Shown here: positions 54,042-62,965 of the stretch, one piece after another | Layout of the letters: each line of letters begins with the position of its first letter | How positions within the stretch are numbered: position 1 is the stretch's first letter | Program-made: the position numbers and the translations under genes | Assembly (NCBI RefSeq): GCF_021922985.1 | Contig: NZ_CP040788.1 | Location: 124,001 to 188,000, forward strand | Source of the DNA: Clavibacter michiganensis subsp. tessellarius | GTDB lineage: Bacteria; Actinomycetota; Actinomycetes; Actinomycetales; Microbacteriaceae | DNA length: 64,000 nt | Direction of reading: 5' to 3' | The notes under the pieces: model-generated | The model's database searches: none | The model's input: the letters and a program-made list of their open reading frames with translations, nothing else | What the model was told of the DNA's origin: nothing

Positions 54042-54746
54042 ATGACCGAGACCACGCAGGGATCCGCTCCCGCCACCGAGGCACGGCCTCCCGTGCGCGT
54101 CGCCGTCGTCGACGACCACGAGTCGGTGCGCCTCGGCCTCAAGGCCGCGTGCCTCGACGCCGGCTACGAGTTCATCCTCGCCGCCGCCAACGCCCGCGAG
54201 CTCGTCGACGGCCTGGTCGGCCGCGAGTGCGACGTGGTCGTCCTCGACCTGTCGCTCGGCGACGGCTCGTCGGTCACCGACAACGTCAAGGCCGCGCAGG
54301 GCACGGGGGCCGCGGTGCTCGTGCACAGCATCGCCGACCGCGTCGCGAGCGTCCGCGAGGCGCTCGCCGCGGGTGCCGCGGGCGTCATCCCGAAGTCGTC
54401 CGCCACGCAGACCGTCATGGCCGCCGTCGCCACGGTCGCGCGCGGCGACGTGCTCAACAACCTCGAGTGGGCCACCGCGATCGACGCCGACCGCGACTTC
54501 GCCAAGGCCCAGCTCGGCCGCCGCGAGCGCGACGTGCTCCACCTGTACGCCTCCGGCCTCCCGCTGAAGCTCGTCGCCCAGCAGCTCGGCATCGCCAACA
54601 GCACGGCCCGCGAGTACCTCGACCGGATCCGCGTGAAGTACGTCGAGGTCGGGCGCCCCGCGCCCACGAAGGTCGACCTCCTGCGCCGCGCCGTGGAGGA
54701 CGGCATCCTCCCGGGGCTGGACCAGGACGGCGGCGATGCCCGCTAG
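54042..54746 (+). CDS. Response regulator, NarL/FixJ (LuxR-type HTH) family
   Basis: Two-component response regulator, 234 aa. Receiver domain about 19-135 with acidic pair Asp24/Asp25, phosphoacceptor Asp69 (CDVVVLDLSLGDGS) and conserved Lys118 (VIPKSS). The C-terminal DNA-binding domain (175-234) reads LGRRERDVLHLYASGLPLKL, where the turn AQQLGIANSTAREYLDRIRV departs from the usual LuxR pattern (Thr-Val-Lys replaced by Thr-Ala-Arg). GGGGG-type ribosome site about ten bases upstream. The kinase gene overlaps its end by 11 bases. Confidence 0.92.
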   Translation: MTETTQGSAPATEARPPVRVAVVDDHESVRLGLKAACLDAGYEFILAAANARELVDGLVGRECDVVVLDLSLGDGSSVTDNVKAAQGTGAAVLVHSIADRVASVREALAAGAAGVIPKSSATQTVMAAVATVARGDVLNNLEWATAIDADRDFAKAQLGRRERDVLHLYASGLPLKLVAQQLGIANSTAREYLDRIRVKYVEVGRPAPTKVDLLRRAVEDGILPGLDQDGGDAR

Positions 54747-56082
54747 CCCACCGGCCAGCGCGCCGCTGAACGCGGCACCCGTGACGCGCGCCCGCGCCGG
54801 CGAGCCGCCGCGCACGCCCGACAACCCCATCAGCCTCGCCCGCATCGAGACCATCCTCGGCCGTGGCGCCGGCGCGTTCGGCCTCCTCTTCGCGCTGCAG
54901 TCCGTGCAGGTGATCCTCGAGCAGCTCGACGACATGCGGCCCGCGTGGAGCGCCGCCTTCCTCGCCCTCTTCTTCGGCGGCCTCGTCTGGACCTGCGTCG
55001 CCGGCGTCATCCGCCGCGGCGTGGTGCCCGCTCACGCGACGGTGGCCGTCGTGTTCGTCCTGGGCCTCGTCACCTGGCCCCTCGCGATCGAGCCGGCGAC
55101 CTACGCGGCCATCCCGCAGCCGTTCCTCTACCAGGAGCTCACCGTGGCGACGACGTGCGCGGCGATGGCGTTCCGGCTGTGGATCGCGGTGATCTACACC
55201 GTCGCCGCGCCGCTCCTGCTCAGCGTCCTCGAGGTGGTGGTGCGGCACGGCGGGGTGACGCCCATGGACTCGTTCCTGCAGGCGCTCTACTCGATCATCC
55301 TGGGCGGCTCGGTGCTGATGCTCGTGACCGTCCTCCGGCAGGCGGCGCTCGGCGTCGACTGGGCGCAGGGCACGGCCCTCACCCGCTACTCGCACGCCGT
55401 CCGGCAGCACGCCACGGAGGTCGAGCGCGTGCAGGTCGACGCGATCGTCCACGACAGCGTGCTGACGACGCTGCTCTCGGCCGCGCGCACCGCGGATCCG
55501 GCCGGCCGCGAGCTCGCCGCCGTGATGGCGGCCAACGCCATGGGCCACCTCTCGGCCGCCGAGCAGGGCACCGACGAGGACGCCGCGGTGCCGCTGCGCG
55601 CGGTGGCGAAGCGCATCGTCGACGCCGCGTCGGCCCTGTCCGCCCCGTTCGTGCTGGAGACGCGCGACCTCGGCACGCGCACGGTGCCCGTGGCGACCGC
55701 GGAGGCCATCTACTCGGCGGCGGTGCAGGCCATGATGAACAGCCTCCAGCACGCGGGCACGTCGGCGGAGTCGATCACGCGTCGCCTCGTGATCGCGGGC
55801 CACGGCGAGCAGGGCGTCGCCATCGACGTGGTCGACGACGGGGCCGGCTTCGACCAGCGGCGCATCCCCACCGAGCGTCTCGGGCTCCGCGTCTCCATCA
55901 AGGAGCGCGTGGCGCAGGCGGGCGGCGTCGTCACGATCGACTCGGCGCCGGGGGAGGGCACCGCGGTCCGCATCCGGTGGCCCGCGCCCGACGGGGAGCC
56001 GGGGCCCGGCCCGGCACCCGCGGCCGTCGACGGACCGCCGCCCGGGGCCCCCGCGCGCGAGGGCGACGGGAGCGCCCGATGA
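54736..56082 (+). CDS. Membrane sensor histidine kinase
   Basis: 448 aa. N-terminal about 35 cytosolic residues, then about five to six membrane helices (44-205) without a large extracellular domain. The dimerisation helix has the phosphoacceptor His239 in VDAIVHDSVLTTLLSAA, a form of the HisKA_3/DesK H-box. ATPase domain: N-box QAMMNSLQHAG (Asn335), G1 VDDGAGF (367-373), and GEGTAVRI. The C-terminal 35 residues are Pro/Gly-rich. Translationally linked to the regulator before it and, by a four-base overlap, to the next gene. Confidence 0.9.
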   Translation: MPASPPASAPLNAAPVTRARAGEPPRTPDNPISLARIETILGRGAGAFGLLFALQSVQVILEQLDDMRPAWSAAFLALFFGGLVWTCVAGVIRRGVVPAHATVAVVFVLGLVTWPLAIEPATYAAIPQPFLYQELTVATTCAAMAFRLWIAVIYTVAAPLLLSVLEVVVRHGGVTPMDSFLQALYSIILGGSVLMLVTVLRQAALGVDWAQGTALTRYSHAVRQHATEVERVQVDAIVHDSVLTTLLSAARTADPAGRELAAVMAANAMGHLSAAEQGTDEDAAVPLRAVAKRIVDAASALSAPFVLETRDLGTRTVPVATAEAIYSAAVQAMMNSLQHAGTSAESITRRLVIAGHGEQGVAIDVVDDGAGFDQRRIPTERLGLRVSIKERVAQAGGVVTIDSAPGEGTAVRIRWPAPDGEPGPGPAPAAVDGPPPGAPAREGDGSAR

Positions 56083-57101
56083 TCGTCGTCCCGCGCTCCA
56101 TCATCCTGGGCCTCGCGGCGCTCTTCTCCGCGTACCACGTCGTCCTCGGGCTGGTCGCCATCGCGGCCCCCGCGGATCCGGCCATCACGCTGCTCGCGAT
56201 CGCCCTCTACGTCGTCGCGACCGGCATGAGCCTCTGGCCGCGTAGCCCCACGGTCATGCCCGCGTGGCTCGCCGCCTTCAACCTCGCCGTCGGCATCGTC
56301 ATGCCGATCCTCGTCACGAGCCAGCTGACCGCCGGGGCGACGCCGCCCTTCTCGACCTGGCACATCGCGGCGGTGGGCACGCTGATGACCATCACGTCCG
56401 CCCGCCGCCGGCAGGGCTTCGCGTGGGCCGGCGTGCTGGTCCTCGCGATCCAGACGGTGCTCTGGGCGGGGCCGGGCGGGCTCGTCGACTACGGCGTCAC
56501 GGGCAGCGCGCTCTGGGTGGCCGTCTCCCACGTGCTCGCCCACGCCCTGTCCAAGGCCGCCCGGGACGCGCGGCAGTTCCACCGGGCCGAGCGGGAGGCC
56601 GCCGACTGGCAGGCCGCGCAGGAGGCGCACCTCTACGAGCGGCAGTTCCGGCTCCGGCAGACGAGCCGCATGGCGGTCCCGATGCTCCGCCGCATCGTGG
56701 AGACCGGGGGCGACCTGTCGCCCGAGGAGCGGCAGGAGTGCCTCTACCTCGAGGGCGCGATCCGCGACGAGATCCGCGGGCGGACGCTCCTCAACGACGC
56801 CGTGCGCGAGCAGGTCATGCTCGCCCGCCGCCGCGGCACCGTCGTCACGCTCCTCGACGAGGGCGGCATCGACGACCTCGACGACGCCACGCGCGACATC
56901 GTGCTCGACCGCCTCGCGGAGGCCGTGCGGGACACGCGCGCGGACAAGATCATCGCGCGGACCGTGCCCGAGGGATCCGACACCGCCGTGACGGTCGTGG
57001 GGCTCAGCGTGGCCGGCGACGGCAGCGCGAGCCTGCTCGGCACCGAGGGCCTCGACGACGAGGTCGACCTCTGGCTCGAGATCCCGCGCCCGCGCCCCTG
57101 A
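56079..57101 (+). CDS. Membrane protein with degenerate kinase-like cytoplasmic region
   Basis: 340 aa, third gene of the signalling operon. About five helices (1-160) with AALFSAYHVVLGLVAIAAPA and later LTAGATPPFSTWHIAAVGTL, arranged like the sensor part of the upstream kinase. Then comes a charged coiled segment (165-205, ARQFHRAEREAADWQAAQEA) and a soluble region. In that region ECLYLEGAIRDEIRGRTLLN and ARRRGTVVTLLDEGG resemble the tail part of histidine kinases, but H-, N- and G-boxes are absent. Probably a non-catalytic partner of the kinase (inference). I know no named family for it. Confidence 0.75.
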   Translation: MIVVPRSIILGLAALFSAYHVVLGLVAIAAPADPAITLLAIALYVVATGMSLWPRSPTVMPAWLAAFNLAVGIVMPILVTSQLTAGATPPFSTWHIAAVGTLMTITSARRRQGFAWAGVLVLAIQTVLWAGPGGLVDYGVTGSALWVAVSHVLAHALSKAARDARQFHRAEREAADWQAAQEAHLYERQFRLRQTSRMAVPMLRRIVETGGDLSPEERQECLYLEGAIRDEIRGRTLLNDAVREQVMLARRRGTVVTLLDEGGIDDLDDATRDIVLDRLAEAVRDTRADKIIARTVPEGSDTAVTVVGLSVAGDGSASLLGTEGLDDEVDLWLEIPRPRP

Positions 57102-57105
57102 CGGT

Positions 57106-57140
57106 CCCGAGGCGCCGCGTAGACGGTCGCTCGCCTCGGG
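57106..57140 (+). terminator. Hairpin 1 after the signalling operon
   Basis: CCCGAGGCG (57106-57114) with CGCCTCGGG (57132-57140), nine perfect pairs, 17-base loop, five bases after the stop codon. Confidence 0.55.
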
Positions 57141-57158
57141 TCGAGGCCTGCGGGCGCT

Positions 57159-57204
57159 GAGAGACGCGGAGGCCGGTGATCCACCGGACGCCTCCGCGCC
57201 TCTC
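57159..57204 (+). terminator. Hairpin 2 after the signalling operon
   Basis: GAGAGACGCGGAGGC at 57159-57173 pairs with the sequence ending GCCTCCGCGCCTCTC at 57204, closed by CGGTG/CACCG; a long stem with one G-T-like mismatch and a small bulge. The best terminator candidate of the three. Confidence 0.65.
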
Positions 57205-57207
57205 CGG

Positions 57208-57236
57208 TCATCCCGATGACCCGAGCACCGGGATGA
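57208..57236 (+). terminator. Hairpin 3 after the signalling operon
   Basis: TCATCCCG (57208-57215) with CGGGATGA (57229-57236), eight perfect pairs, 13-base loop. Confidence 0.45.
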
Positions 57237-57433
57237 TCCGCCCCCGGCGTCGTCTGCTCACCACAGATGGACGACGCCCTGTTGCGCGACCCGAGATCCG
57301 GGCCCCCCAGCACGACGAGTCTCACGGAGCGGGAGGGACCGGCCAAGTCGTCATTTGGGAGGACACGGCGGCTCCCGCGGAGGACGCGGCGCACCCCCGG
57401 AGGTGCCGGCGCGTCCCGGAGGCGTCCGGCGGC

Positions 57434-57688
57434 TCAGCCGGAGAAGCCGCGCCAGCGCCCGGCGCCGGGCACCAGCGCGGCGCGGACCGTGCGCTGGGAC
57501 CGCTGCCAGGCGTCGGGTGCCCGCCGTGCGGGCTGCTCGGCGACGGGCTGCGCCGCGAGGGCGGCCAGCACCGCGGTCGCGGCCGCGAGCTCCTCCGCCG
57601 TGGGGGAGCCGCCGAGCACGCGGACGCCGCCGCCGACCGGCTCCGACGCCGGGGATCCGGCGCCGGGAACGGCGCTGAGGTCGCTCAC
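57434..57688 (-). CDS. Acyl-CoA carboxylase epsilon subunit
   Basis: Small actinobacterial AccE-type protein, 84 aa, that stabilises the alpha-beta carboxylase complex (family knowledge). The typical block [20 protein letters not shown] is at about 20-39, followed by a variable linker and a C-terminal Trp/Arg-rich end ([24 protein letters not shown] pattern), as in other epsilon subunits. GTG start overlaps the beta-subunit stop by four bases. No separate ribosome site is needed. Confidence 0.85.
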   Translation of the reverse strand: MSDLSAVPGAGSPASEPVGGGVRVLGGSPTAEELAAATAVLAALAAQPVAEQPARRAPDAWQRSQRTVRAALVPGAGRWRGFSG

Positions 57689-59298
57689 AGCGGGATGTTC
57701 CCGTGCTTCTTGGGCGGCAGGCTCGCGCGCTTGGTGCGCAGCGCCCGGAGCGCCTTGACGACCGACGCGCGCGTGGCCGCCGGCTGGATCACGTTGTCGA
57801 GCTCGCCGCGCTCGGCCGCGAGGAACGGGCTCGCGACGTTGTAGGTGTACTCGTTCGCCAGGCGCGTGCGCACGGCGGCGACGTCCTCGCCCGCGGCCTC
57901 GGCGCGCTTGATCTCGCCGCGGTAGAGGATGTTGACGGCGCCCTGGCCGCCCATCACGGCGATCTCGGCCGTCGGCCACGCGAGGTTGATGTCGGCGCCC
58001 AGCTGCTTCGAGCCCATCACGATGTACGCGCCGCCGTAGGCCTTGCGCGTGATGACCGTGACGAGCGGCACCGTCGCCTCGGCGTAGGCGTACAGCAGCT
58101 TCGCGCCGCGGCGGATGACGCCCGTCCACTCCTGGTCGGTGCCCGGCAGGTAGCCCGGCACGTCCACGAGCGTGAGGATCGGGATGGAGAACGCGTCGCA
58201 GAAGCGCACGAACCGGCTGGCCTTCTCGCCCGCCTCGATGTTGAGCGTGCCGGCCATGGCGTTCGGCTGGTTCGCGACGATGCCGACCGAGCGTCCCTCG
58301 ACGCGGGCGAAGCCCACGATGATGTTCGGCGCGAAGAGCGGCTGCGTCTCGAGGAACTCGCCGTCGTCGACGATGAGCTCGATGATCGTCTTCATGTCGT
58401 ACGGCTGGTTCGGGCTGTCCGGGATGATCGTGTCGAGCTTCAGGTCCTGCGCCGTGGTCTCGAGGTCCGCCGTGCGCGGGAACTCCGGCAGCTCGGCGAG
58501 GTTGTTGTCCGGCAGGAAGCCGAGGAGCGTGCGCGCGTAGTCGAGCGCGTCGTCCTCGTCGCTCGCCAGGTAGTGCGAGACGCCCGAGACGCGGTTGTGC
58601 GTGAGGGCGCCGCCGAGCTCCTCGAAGCCGACCTCCTCGCCCGTGACGGTCTTGATGACGTCGGGGCCGGTGACGAACATGTGGCTGGTCTTGTCGACCA
58701 TGATCACGAAGTCGGTGAGCGCGGGGGAGTACACGGCGCCGCCCGCCGCCGGGCCCATGATGAGCGAGATCTGCGGGATGACGCCCGACGCGCGCGTGTT
58801 CAGGCGGAAGATCTCGCCGTACTTGCCGAGCGCGACCACGCCCTCCTGGATGCGCGCGCCGCCCGAGTCGAGGATGCCGATGATGGGCACGCCCGTCTTG
58901 ATGGCGAGCTCCATGACCTTGATGATCTTCTCGCCCGCGACCTCGCCGAGCGAGCCGCCGAAGATCGTGAAGTCCTGCGAGTACACGGCCACCTGGCGGC
59001 CGTTGACGGTGCCCGTGCCGGTGACGACGGAGTCGCCGTAGGGCCGCTTCGCGTCCATGCCGAACGCGTGGGTGCGGTGGCGGACGAACTCGTCGAGCTC
59101 CACGAACGACCCGTGGTCGAGCAGCTGGTCGATGCGCTCGCGGGCGGTCATCTTGCCGCGCGCGTGCTGCTTCTCGATGGCGGCCTCGCCGCTCGCGGTG
59201 ACGGCCTCGTGGTACCGCCTCTTCAGGTCGGCGAGCTTCCCGGCGGTCGTGTACATGTCCGGGGCGCCGGCGCCCTCGTCTGGCTCGTCTGCAGTCAC
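57685..59298 (-). CDS. pccB: Acyl-CoA carboxylase beta subunit (carboxyltransferase)
   Basis: Carboxyltransferase of propionyl-/acetyl-CoA carboxylase, 537 aa, crotonase-fold double domain. Motifs: [55 protein letters not shown], the biotin-pocket region [20 protein letters not shown] and [15 protein letters not shown]. Works with the biotinylated alpha subunit encoded about 6.6 kb away. GTG start with TACAGT seven bases upstream and GAGGCGG between them. Divergent from birA, the enzyme that charges the complex. Confidence 0.95.
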   Translation of the reverse strand: MTADEPDEGAGAPDMYTTAGKLADLKRRYHEAVTASGEAAIEKQHARGKMTARERIDQLLDHGSFVELDEFVRHRTHAFGMDAKRPYGDSVVTGTGTVNGRQVAVYSQDFTIFGGSLGEVAGEKIIKVMELAIKTGVPIIGILDSGGARIQEGVVALGKYGEIFRLNTRASGVIPQISLIMGPAAGGAVYSPALTDFVIMVDKTSHMFVTGPDVIKTVTGEEVGFEELGGALTHNRVSGVSHYLASDEDDALDYARTLLGFLPDNNLAELPEFPRTADLETTAQDLKLDTIIPDSPNQPYDMKTIIELIVDDGEFLETQPLFAPNIIVGFARVEGRSVGIVANQPNAMAGTLNIEAGEKASRFVRFCDAFSIPILTLVDVPGYLPGTDQEWTGVIRRGAKLLYAYAEATVPLVTVITRKAYGGAYIVMGSKQLGADINLAWPTAEIAVMGGQGAVNILYRGEIKRAEAAGEDVAAVRTRLANEYTYNVASPFLAAERGELDNVIQPAATRASVVKALRALRTKRASLPPKKHGNIPL

Positions 59299-59305
59299 CC
59301 GCCTC

Positions 59306-59311
59306 ACTGTA
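59306..59311 (-). promoter_or_regulatory. Candidate -10 box for the carboxylase beta gene
   Basis: TACAGT, seven bases before the GTG at 59298, suggesting a leaderless or nearly leaderless mRNA. Confidence 0.5.
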
Positions 59312-59395
59312 CCGGCGGCCCGGGGCGCGACCCTTGTGGGGAGTGCACAGAAGGTCGCGCCCCCGGGGTGCGGTCTCCTCCTGCTCGCCGCTGGG

Positions 59396-59401
59396 TACGG
59401 T
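59396..59401 (+). promoter_or_regulatory. Candidate leaderless -10 box for birA
   Basis: TACGGT, six bases before the ATG at 59408. Confidence 0.45.
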
Positions 59402-59407
59402 GACCGC

Positions 59408-60190
59408 ATGGACCTCCCGCTCAGCCGCCTCGCCGCCCCGCGCCTCGTCGCCCTCGACACCGTCGGATCCACGAACGACGAGCTGACCCGACGGGCCGCG
59501 GGCGACCCGTCGTCGTGGCCGGACGGATCCGTCGTCGTCACGCTCGACCAGACCGCGGGCCGCGGCCGACGGGGGCGCGTGTGGGTGGCGCCGCCCGGCC
59601 GCGCCCTCGCGGTGAGCGTCCTCTGCGCGCCCGCGGACGCCGCCCTCGACCCGGGCTGGCTGCCGCTGATGGCCGGGCTCGCGCTCGTCGAGACGCTGCG
59701 CGGCGTCGTGCCGGCGCCCGCCGCGGTCACGCTCAAGTGGCCGAACGACGTGCAGCTCGACGGGCGCAAGGTCTCCGGGATCCTCGGCGAGCTCGTGTCG
59801 CCCGGCCGGTACGCGCTCGGGACGGGCCTCAACCTCACGCTCGAGGAGCGCGAGCTGCCCACGGGCACGTCCACGTCCCTGCGCCTCGCGGGGGTCGCCG
59901 AGCCGGACGCGGACGCGATCCTCGCGGCGTTCCTCGCGGCGTTCGGCGCGCGCCGGGCAGCGTGGGAGCGGGCCGGCGGGGACGCGCGCGCCGCCGGTCT
60001 CGTGGAGGAGCTGGCGCGCACCTGCGCGACCATCGGCCGCGACGTGCGCGTCGAGCTGCCGGGCGGGGGCGAGCTCCTCGGGCGGGCGACGGGGGTGGAC
60101 GACCACGGGCGGCTCACCGTGGAGTCCGCCGGGGATCCGGGCGGGACGTCTGTCGCCGCCGGGGACGTGACGCATCTGCGGTATCAATGA
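59408..60190 (+). CDS. birA: Biotin-[acetyl-CoA-carboxylase] ligase
   Basis: Attaches biotin to the carrier-domain lysine of the carboxylase alpha subunit via biotinyl-AMP, 260 aa. Catalytic core only: [27 protein letters not shown] (biotinyl-AMP loop), [20 protein letters not shown] and the C-terminal SH3-like domain (about 215-260). The N-terminal DNA-binding domain of E. coli BirA is absent, so it is not a repressor itself. The start is probably leaderless. Confidence 0.95.
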   Translation: MDLPLSRLAAPRLVALDTVGSTNDELTRRAAGDPSSWPDGSVVVTLDQTAGRGRRGRVWVAPPGRALAVSVLCAPADAALDPGWLPLMAGLALVETLRGVVPAPAAVTLKWPNDVQLDGRKVSGILGELVSPGRYALGTGLNLTLEERELPTGTSTSLRLAGVAEPDADAILAAFLAAFGARRAAWERAGGDARAAGLVEELARTCATIGRDVRVELPGGGELLGRATGVDDHGRLTVESAGDPGGTSVAAGDVTHLRYQ

Positions 60191-60193
60191 GGC

Positions 60194-60988
60194 ATGGCGC
60201 ACACGGGTGACACGCAGCGGTACGCACCCGGGGAGGGCGGCAGGGCGCTGCCCGTCCGCGGCGGACGCCGGGCCAGGCGCAAGGCCGAGCGGGCGGAGCG
60301 CGAGCGCCGCGCCGACGAGGAGGCCGGTCGCCTGACGGGCGCCCACGACGTGGATCCGCGCCTCGGCCGTCCCGCCGCGCCGCCCGCCGCGCCGCCGCAG
60401 CACATCGCGGCCGCGGAGCCCGAGCGCGTCCTCGTGCGGCTGCGTCCCCACGGCCGCGCGCTCACGCTCCCCGTGCTTCTCCTCATCGCCATCTGCCTCA
60501 CGGCCGGCTACTTCGGCGCGTGGTTCCCGGAGCCGTGGGAGAACGCGCTCCTGCTCGTGTCGCTCGCGGGGGTCGCGGTGTTCGTCACGTTGCTGCCCGT
60601 GCTCGTGTGGCTCAACCGCCGGTACACGGTGACGACCCGGCGCCTGATCATCTCGCACGGCTTCTTCGTGCGCACCCGCCAGGAGCTGCTGCACTCGCGG
60701 GGCTACGACGTGACGCTCCGGCGCGGCCCGCTCCAGCACCTCCATCGCAGCGGGAACGTCACGGTCAACGCGGGCCTCGAGTCGCCCGTCGTCCTCCGGG
60801 ACGTGCCGTCGGCGCACCTCGTGGTGCAGGCGCTGCAGGACCTCATGGAGGAGAACGCGAACATGGTGGCCGAGCGGCGACGCCAGGAGGAGTCGCGGCG
60901 CGGCCGCCCGGGGGATCCGAGCTGGCGGCAGCCGGATGACGGCCGGGCGCCGTGGGGCGACGACACCGCGCCCTGGGAGCGCGGCTGA
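60194..60988 (+). CDS. PH domain-containing membrane protein (bPH2/YdbS-like)
   Basis: 264 aa. The first 70 residues are charged (Arg/Glu-rich) and disordered. Two helices follow (TLPVLLLIAICLTAGYFGAW and LLLVSLAGVAVFVTLLPVLV), then a bacterial pleckstrin-homology-like domain, RRYTVTTRRLIISHGFFVRT through VLRDVPSAHLVVQALQDLME. The tail is Arg/Pro/Trp-rich. Function unknown; the family is common in actinobacteria between birA and purK. Begins three bases after the birA stop, so likely the same operon; TATCAA six bases before the ATG might also start an mRNA. Confidence 0.85.
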   Translation: MAHTGDTQRYAPGEGGRALPVRGGRRARRKAERAERERRADEEAGRLTGAHDVDPRLGRPAAPPAAPPQHIAAAEPERVLVRLRPHGRALTLPVLLLIAICLTAGYFGAWFPEPWENALLLVSLAGVAVFVTLLPVLVWLNRRYTVTTRRLIISHGFFVRTRQELLHSRGYDVTLRRGPLQHLHRSGNVTVNAGLESPVVLRDVPSAHLVVQALQDLMEENANMVAERRRQEESRRGRPGDPSWRQPDDGRAPWGDDTAPWERG

Positions 60989-61211
60989 GGCGACGCCGCG
61001 GCGTCCCTGCCGGAGGCGTCCGAAGAGGAGACGTCCCCGGAGGAGGCGTCCCTCCCGGAGACCTGCGCGCGGGTCGCGTGCCCGCGGTGCGCGCCCGCAC
61101 CGGATGCGGGAGGATGTGCGGTGGCGTGACGGCCGGCCGCACGGCCCCGTCCCGCCCACCGCCGTGCCGCAGCCGCGTGCCGCGCCCACCCAGCTGGAGG
61201 AAGAGGACACC

Positions 61212-62339
61212 ATGACGCCCATCGTCGGAGTCGTCGGGGGCGGGCAGCTCGCCCGCATGATGATCGCGCCCGCCGTGGAGCTCGGCATCGGGATCCGCGT
61301 GCTCGCCGAGGCGGAGGGCATGTCCGCCGGCCTCGCCGCCACCGCCGTCGGCGACCACCGGGACCTCGACGCGGTCCGCGCCTTCGCCCGCGAGGTCGAC
61401 GTGATCACCTTCGACCACGAGCACGTCCCGCAGCACGTGCTGCGCGCGCTCGTCGCCGAGGGCGTCGCGGTGCACCCGGGCCCGGACGCCCTCCTCGTCG
61501 CGCAGGACAAGCTGCTCATGCGCGAGCGCCTCGAGCAGCTCGGCGTGCCCGTCCCCGTCTGGGCGCGGGTCGCCGACCGGGACGCGCTCGCCGCGTTCCT
61601 CGCGGACAACGGCGGCGTCGCGGTCGTGAAGACGCCGCGCGGCGGCTACGACGGCAAGGGCGTGCGGGTCGTGCGCTCCGCCGACGACGCGGACGACTGG
61701 TTCCGGGCGCTCGACGCCGGCGACGCGCTGCTCGCGGAGGAGCTCGTGGACTACGCGCGCGAGCTCGCCCAGTCCGTCGCGCGCCGGCCCTCGGGCGACA
61801 TCGTGGCCTGGCCGGTGGTCGAGTCCATCCAGCGCGACGGCGTCTGCGCGGAGGTCATCGCGCCCGCCCACGGCGCCTCGCCGAGGCTCCGCGAGGCGGC
61901 CGAGGAGATGGCGCGCGGGATCGCCGAGGGCCTCGGCGTCACAGGCGTGCTCGCGGTCGAGCTCTTCGAGACCGTCGACGGCCGCCTCCTCGTCAACGAG
62001 CTGGCGATGCGGCCGCACAACACCGGCCACTGGTCCATGGACGGAGCCGTCACCGGCCAGTTCGAGCAGCACCTGCGGGCCGTGCTCGACTTGCCGCTCG
62101 GATCCGCGCGTCCGCTCGCGCCGTGGTCGGTCATGATCAACGTGCTCGGCGGCCCGGAGACGGGCACCGTCGCCGACCGGTACCCGCAGGCGCTCGCCGA
62201 CCAGCCCGAGGCGCGCTTCCACTTCTACGGCAAGGAGCCGCGCCCGGGCCGCAAGGTCGGGCACGTCACGGTCGTGGGCGACGACCTCGACGAGGTCGCG
62301 TACCGGGCCCGCGCCGCGGCGGCGTTCTTCCGCGGCTGA
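61212..62339 (+). CDS. purK: N5-carboxyaminoimidazole ribonucleotide synthase
   Basis: ATP-grasp enzyme of purine synthesis that carboxylates AIR with bicarbonate, 375 aa. N-terminal [13 protein letters not shown], the substrate loop ITFDHEHVP, the ATP-grasp lysine region [16 protein letters not shown] and [20 protein letters not shown] with HNTGHWS. Good ribosome sites (GGAGGA and AGAGGA) precede the ATG. Followed by purE, which takes its product. The 223-base gap before it has GC-rich GGAGGCGTCC-like short repeats and no gene. Confidence 0.95.
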   Translation: MTPIVGVVGGGQLARMMIAPAVELGIGIRVLAEAEGMSAGLAATAVGDHRDLDAVRAFAREVDVITFDHEHVPQHVLRALVAEGVAVHPGPDALLVAQDKLLMRERLEQLGVPVPVWARVADRDALAAFLADNGGVAVVKTPRGGYDGKGVRVVRSADDADDWFRALDAGDALLAEELVDYARELAQSVARRPSGDIVAWPVVESIQRDGVCAEVIAPAHGASPRLREAAEEMARGIAEGLGVTGVLAVELFETVDGRLLVNELAMRPHNTGHWSMDGAVTGQFEQHLRAVLDLPLGSARPLAPWSVMINVLGGPETGTVADRYPQALADQPEARFHFYGKEPRPGRKVGHVTVVGDDLDEVAYRARAAAAFFRG

Positions 62340-62436
62340 CGGGGGCGCCCGTTCCGAGCGCGCGGGGGCGCCCGTCCCGCGGGATCCGCGTCGCGCGCGG
62401 CTGCGTGGCGCGACGGGGCGCCCAGGATCCCGCACC

Positions 62437-62442
62437 TAGCAT
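62437..62442 (+). promoter_or_regulatory. Candidate leaderless -10 box for purE
   Basis: TAGCAT, seven bases before the GTG at 62450. It overlaps an in-frame ATG at 62441, which argues against that ATG as the start. Confidence 0.5.
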
Positions 62443-62449
62443 GGAGCCC

Positions 62450-62965
62450 GTGAATCCCGACACCTCCCCCCTCGTCGGCCTCGTCATGGGCTCCGACTCC
62501 GACTGGAACGTCATGGAGAAGGCGTCCGACGCCCTCCACGGGCTCGGCATCGCCCACGAGGTCCAGGTGCTCTCGGCCCACCGCACCCCCGAGCGGATGA
62601 TCGCCTACGGCAAGGCGGCGCGCGAGCGCGGGATCCGCGTCATCGTCGCGGGCGCGGGCGGCGCCGCCCACCTGCCCGGCATGCTCGCCTCCGTCACGAC
62701 CCTGCCCGTCATCGGCGTCCCGGTGCCCCTGAAGACCCTCGACGGCATGGACTCCCTGCTCTCCATCGTGCAGATGCCCGCCGGCGTGCCCGTCGCCACC
62801 GTGTCCATCGGCGGCGCGGAGAACGCGGGGCTCCTCGCCGCCCGCATCCTCTCCACGACGGATGCGCGGATCGCCGACGCCCTGGAGCGCCACCGCACGG
62901 AGCTCGCGGAGCTCGTCGAGCAGAAGGACGCCGCGCTGCAGCAGAAAGCCCAGTCGCGCACGTGA
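62450..62965 (+). CDS. purE: N5-carboxyaminoimidazole ribonucleotide mutase
   Basis: Class I PurE converting N5-CAIR to CAIR in purine synthesis, 171 aa, octameric in relatives. Motifs: [31 protein letters not shown] with the catalytic His, [14 protein letters not shown] and [23 protein letters not shown] start chosen because a -10-like TAGCAT spans the alternative ATG three codons upstream. The stop overlaps the next gene's GTG by four bases. Confidence 0.94.
   Translation: MNPDTSPLVGLVMGSDSDWNVMEKASDALHGLGIAHEVQVLSAHRTPERMIAYGKAARERGIRVIVAGAGGAAHLPGMLASVTTLPVIGVPVPLKTLDGMDSLLSIVQMPAGVPVATVSIGGAENAGLLAARILSTTDARIADALERHRTELAELVEQKDAALQQKAQSRT

Larger units (their letters stand above)
57102..57433. 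other. 332-base intergenic region with a hairpin array and no gene
   Basis: Lies between the convergent signalling operon and the carboxylase epsilon gene. The first 135 bases hold three successive hairpins. The rest (57237-57433) shows short frames without coding character and a few GGAGG(C/T)G-type short repeats; no convincing protein or tRNA is seen. A small structured RNA is possible. Confidence 0.6.

Noticed and set aside
60989..61211. Hidden small gene or RNA in the gap before purK
   Set aside because: The short frames have no start with a ribosome site and no coding bias. The repeated GGAGGCGTCC-like words are short and imperfect, so only a GC-rich spacer is called.
57434..61609. Very long open frame (about 1390 codons) on the minus strand upstream of the epsilon subunit
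   Set aside because: Only its last 84 codons correspond to the epsilon subunit. The rest is antisense or out of frame to pccB, birA and the PH-domain gene and shows Arg/Ala/Pro-rich, non-protein-like composition typical of GC-rich shadow frames.
62441..62449. ATG at 62441 as purE start
   Set aside because: It overlaps the -10-like TAGCAT, so it would not be in a leaderless transcript starting near the GTG at 62450.
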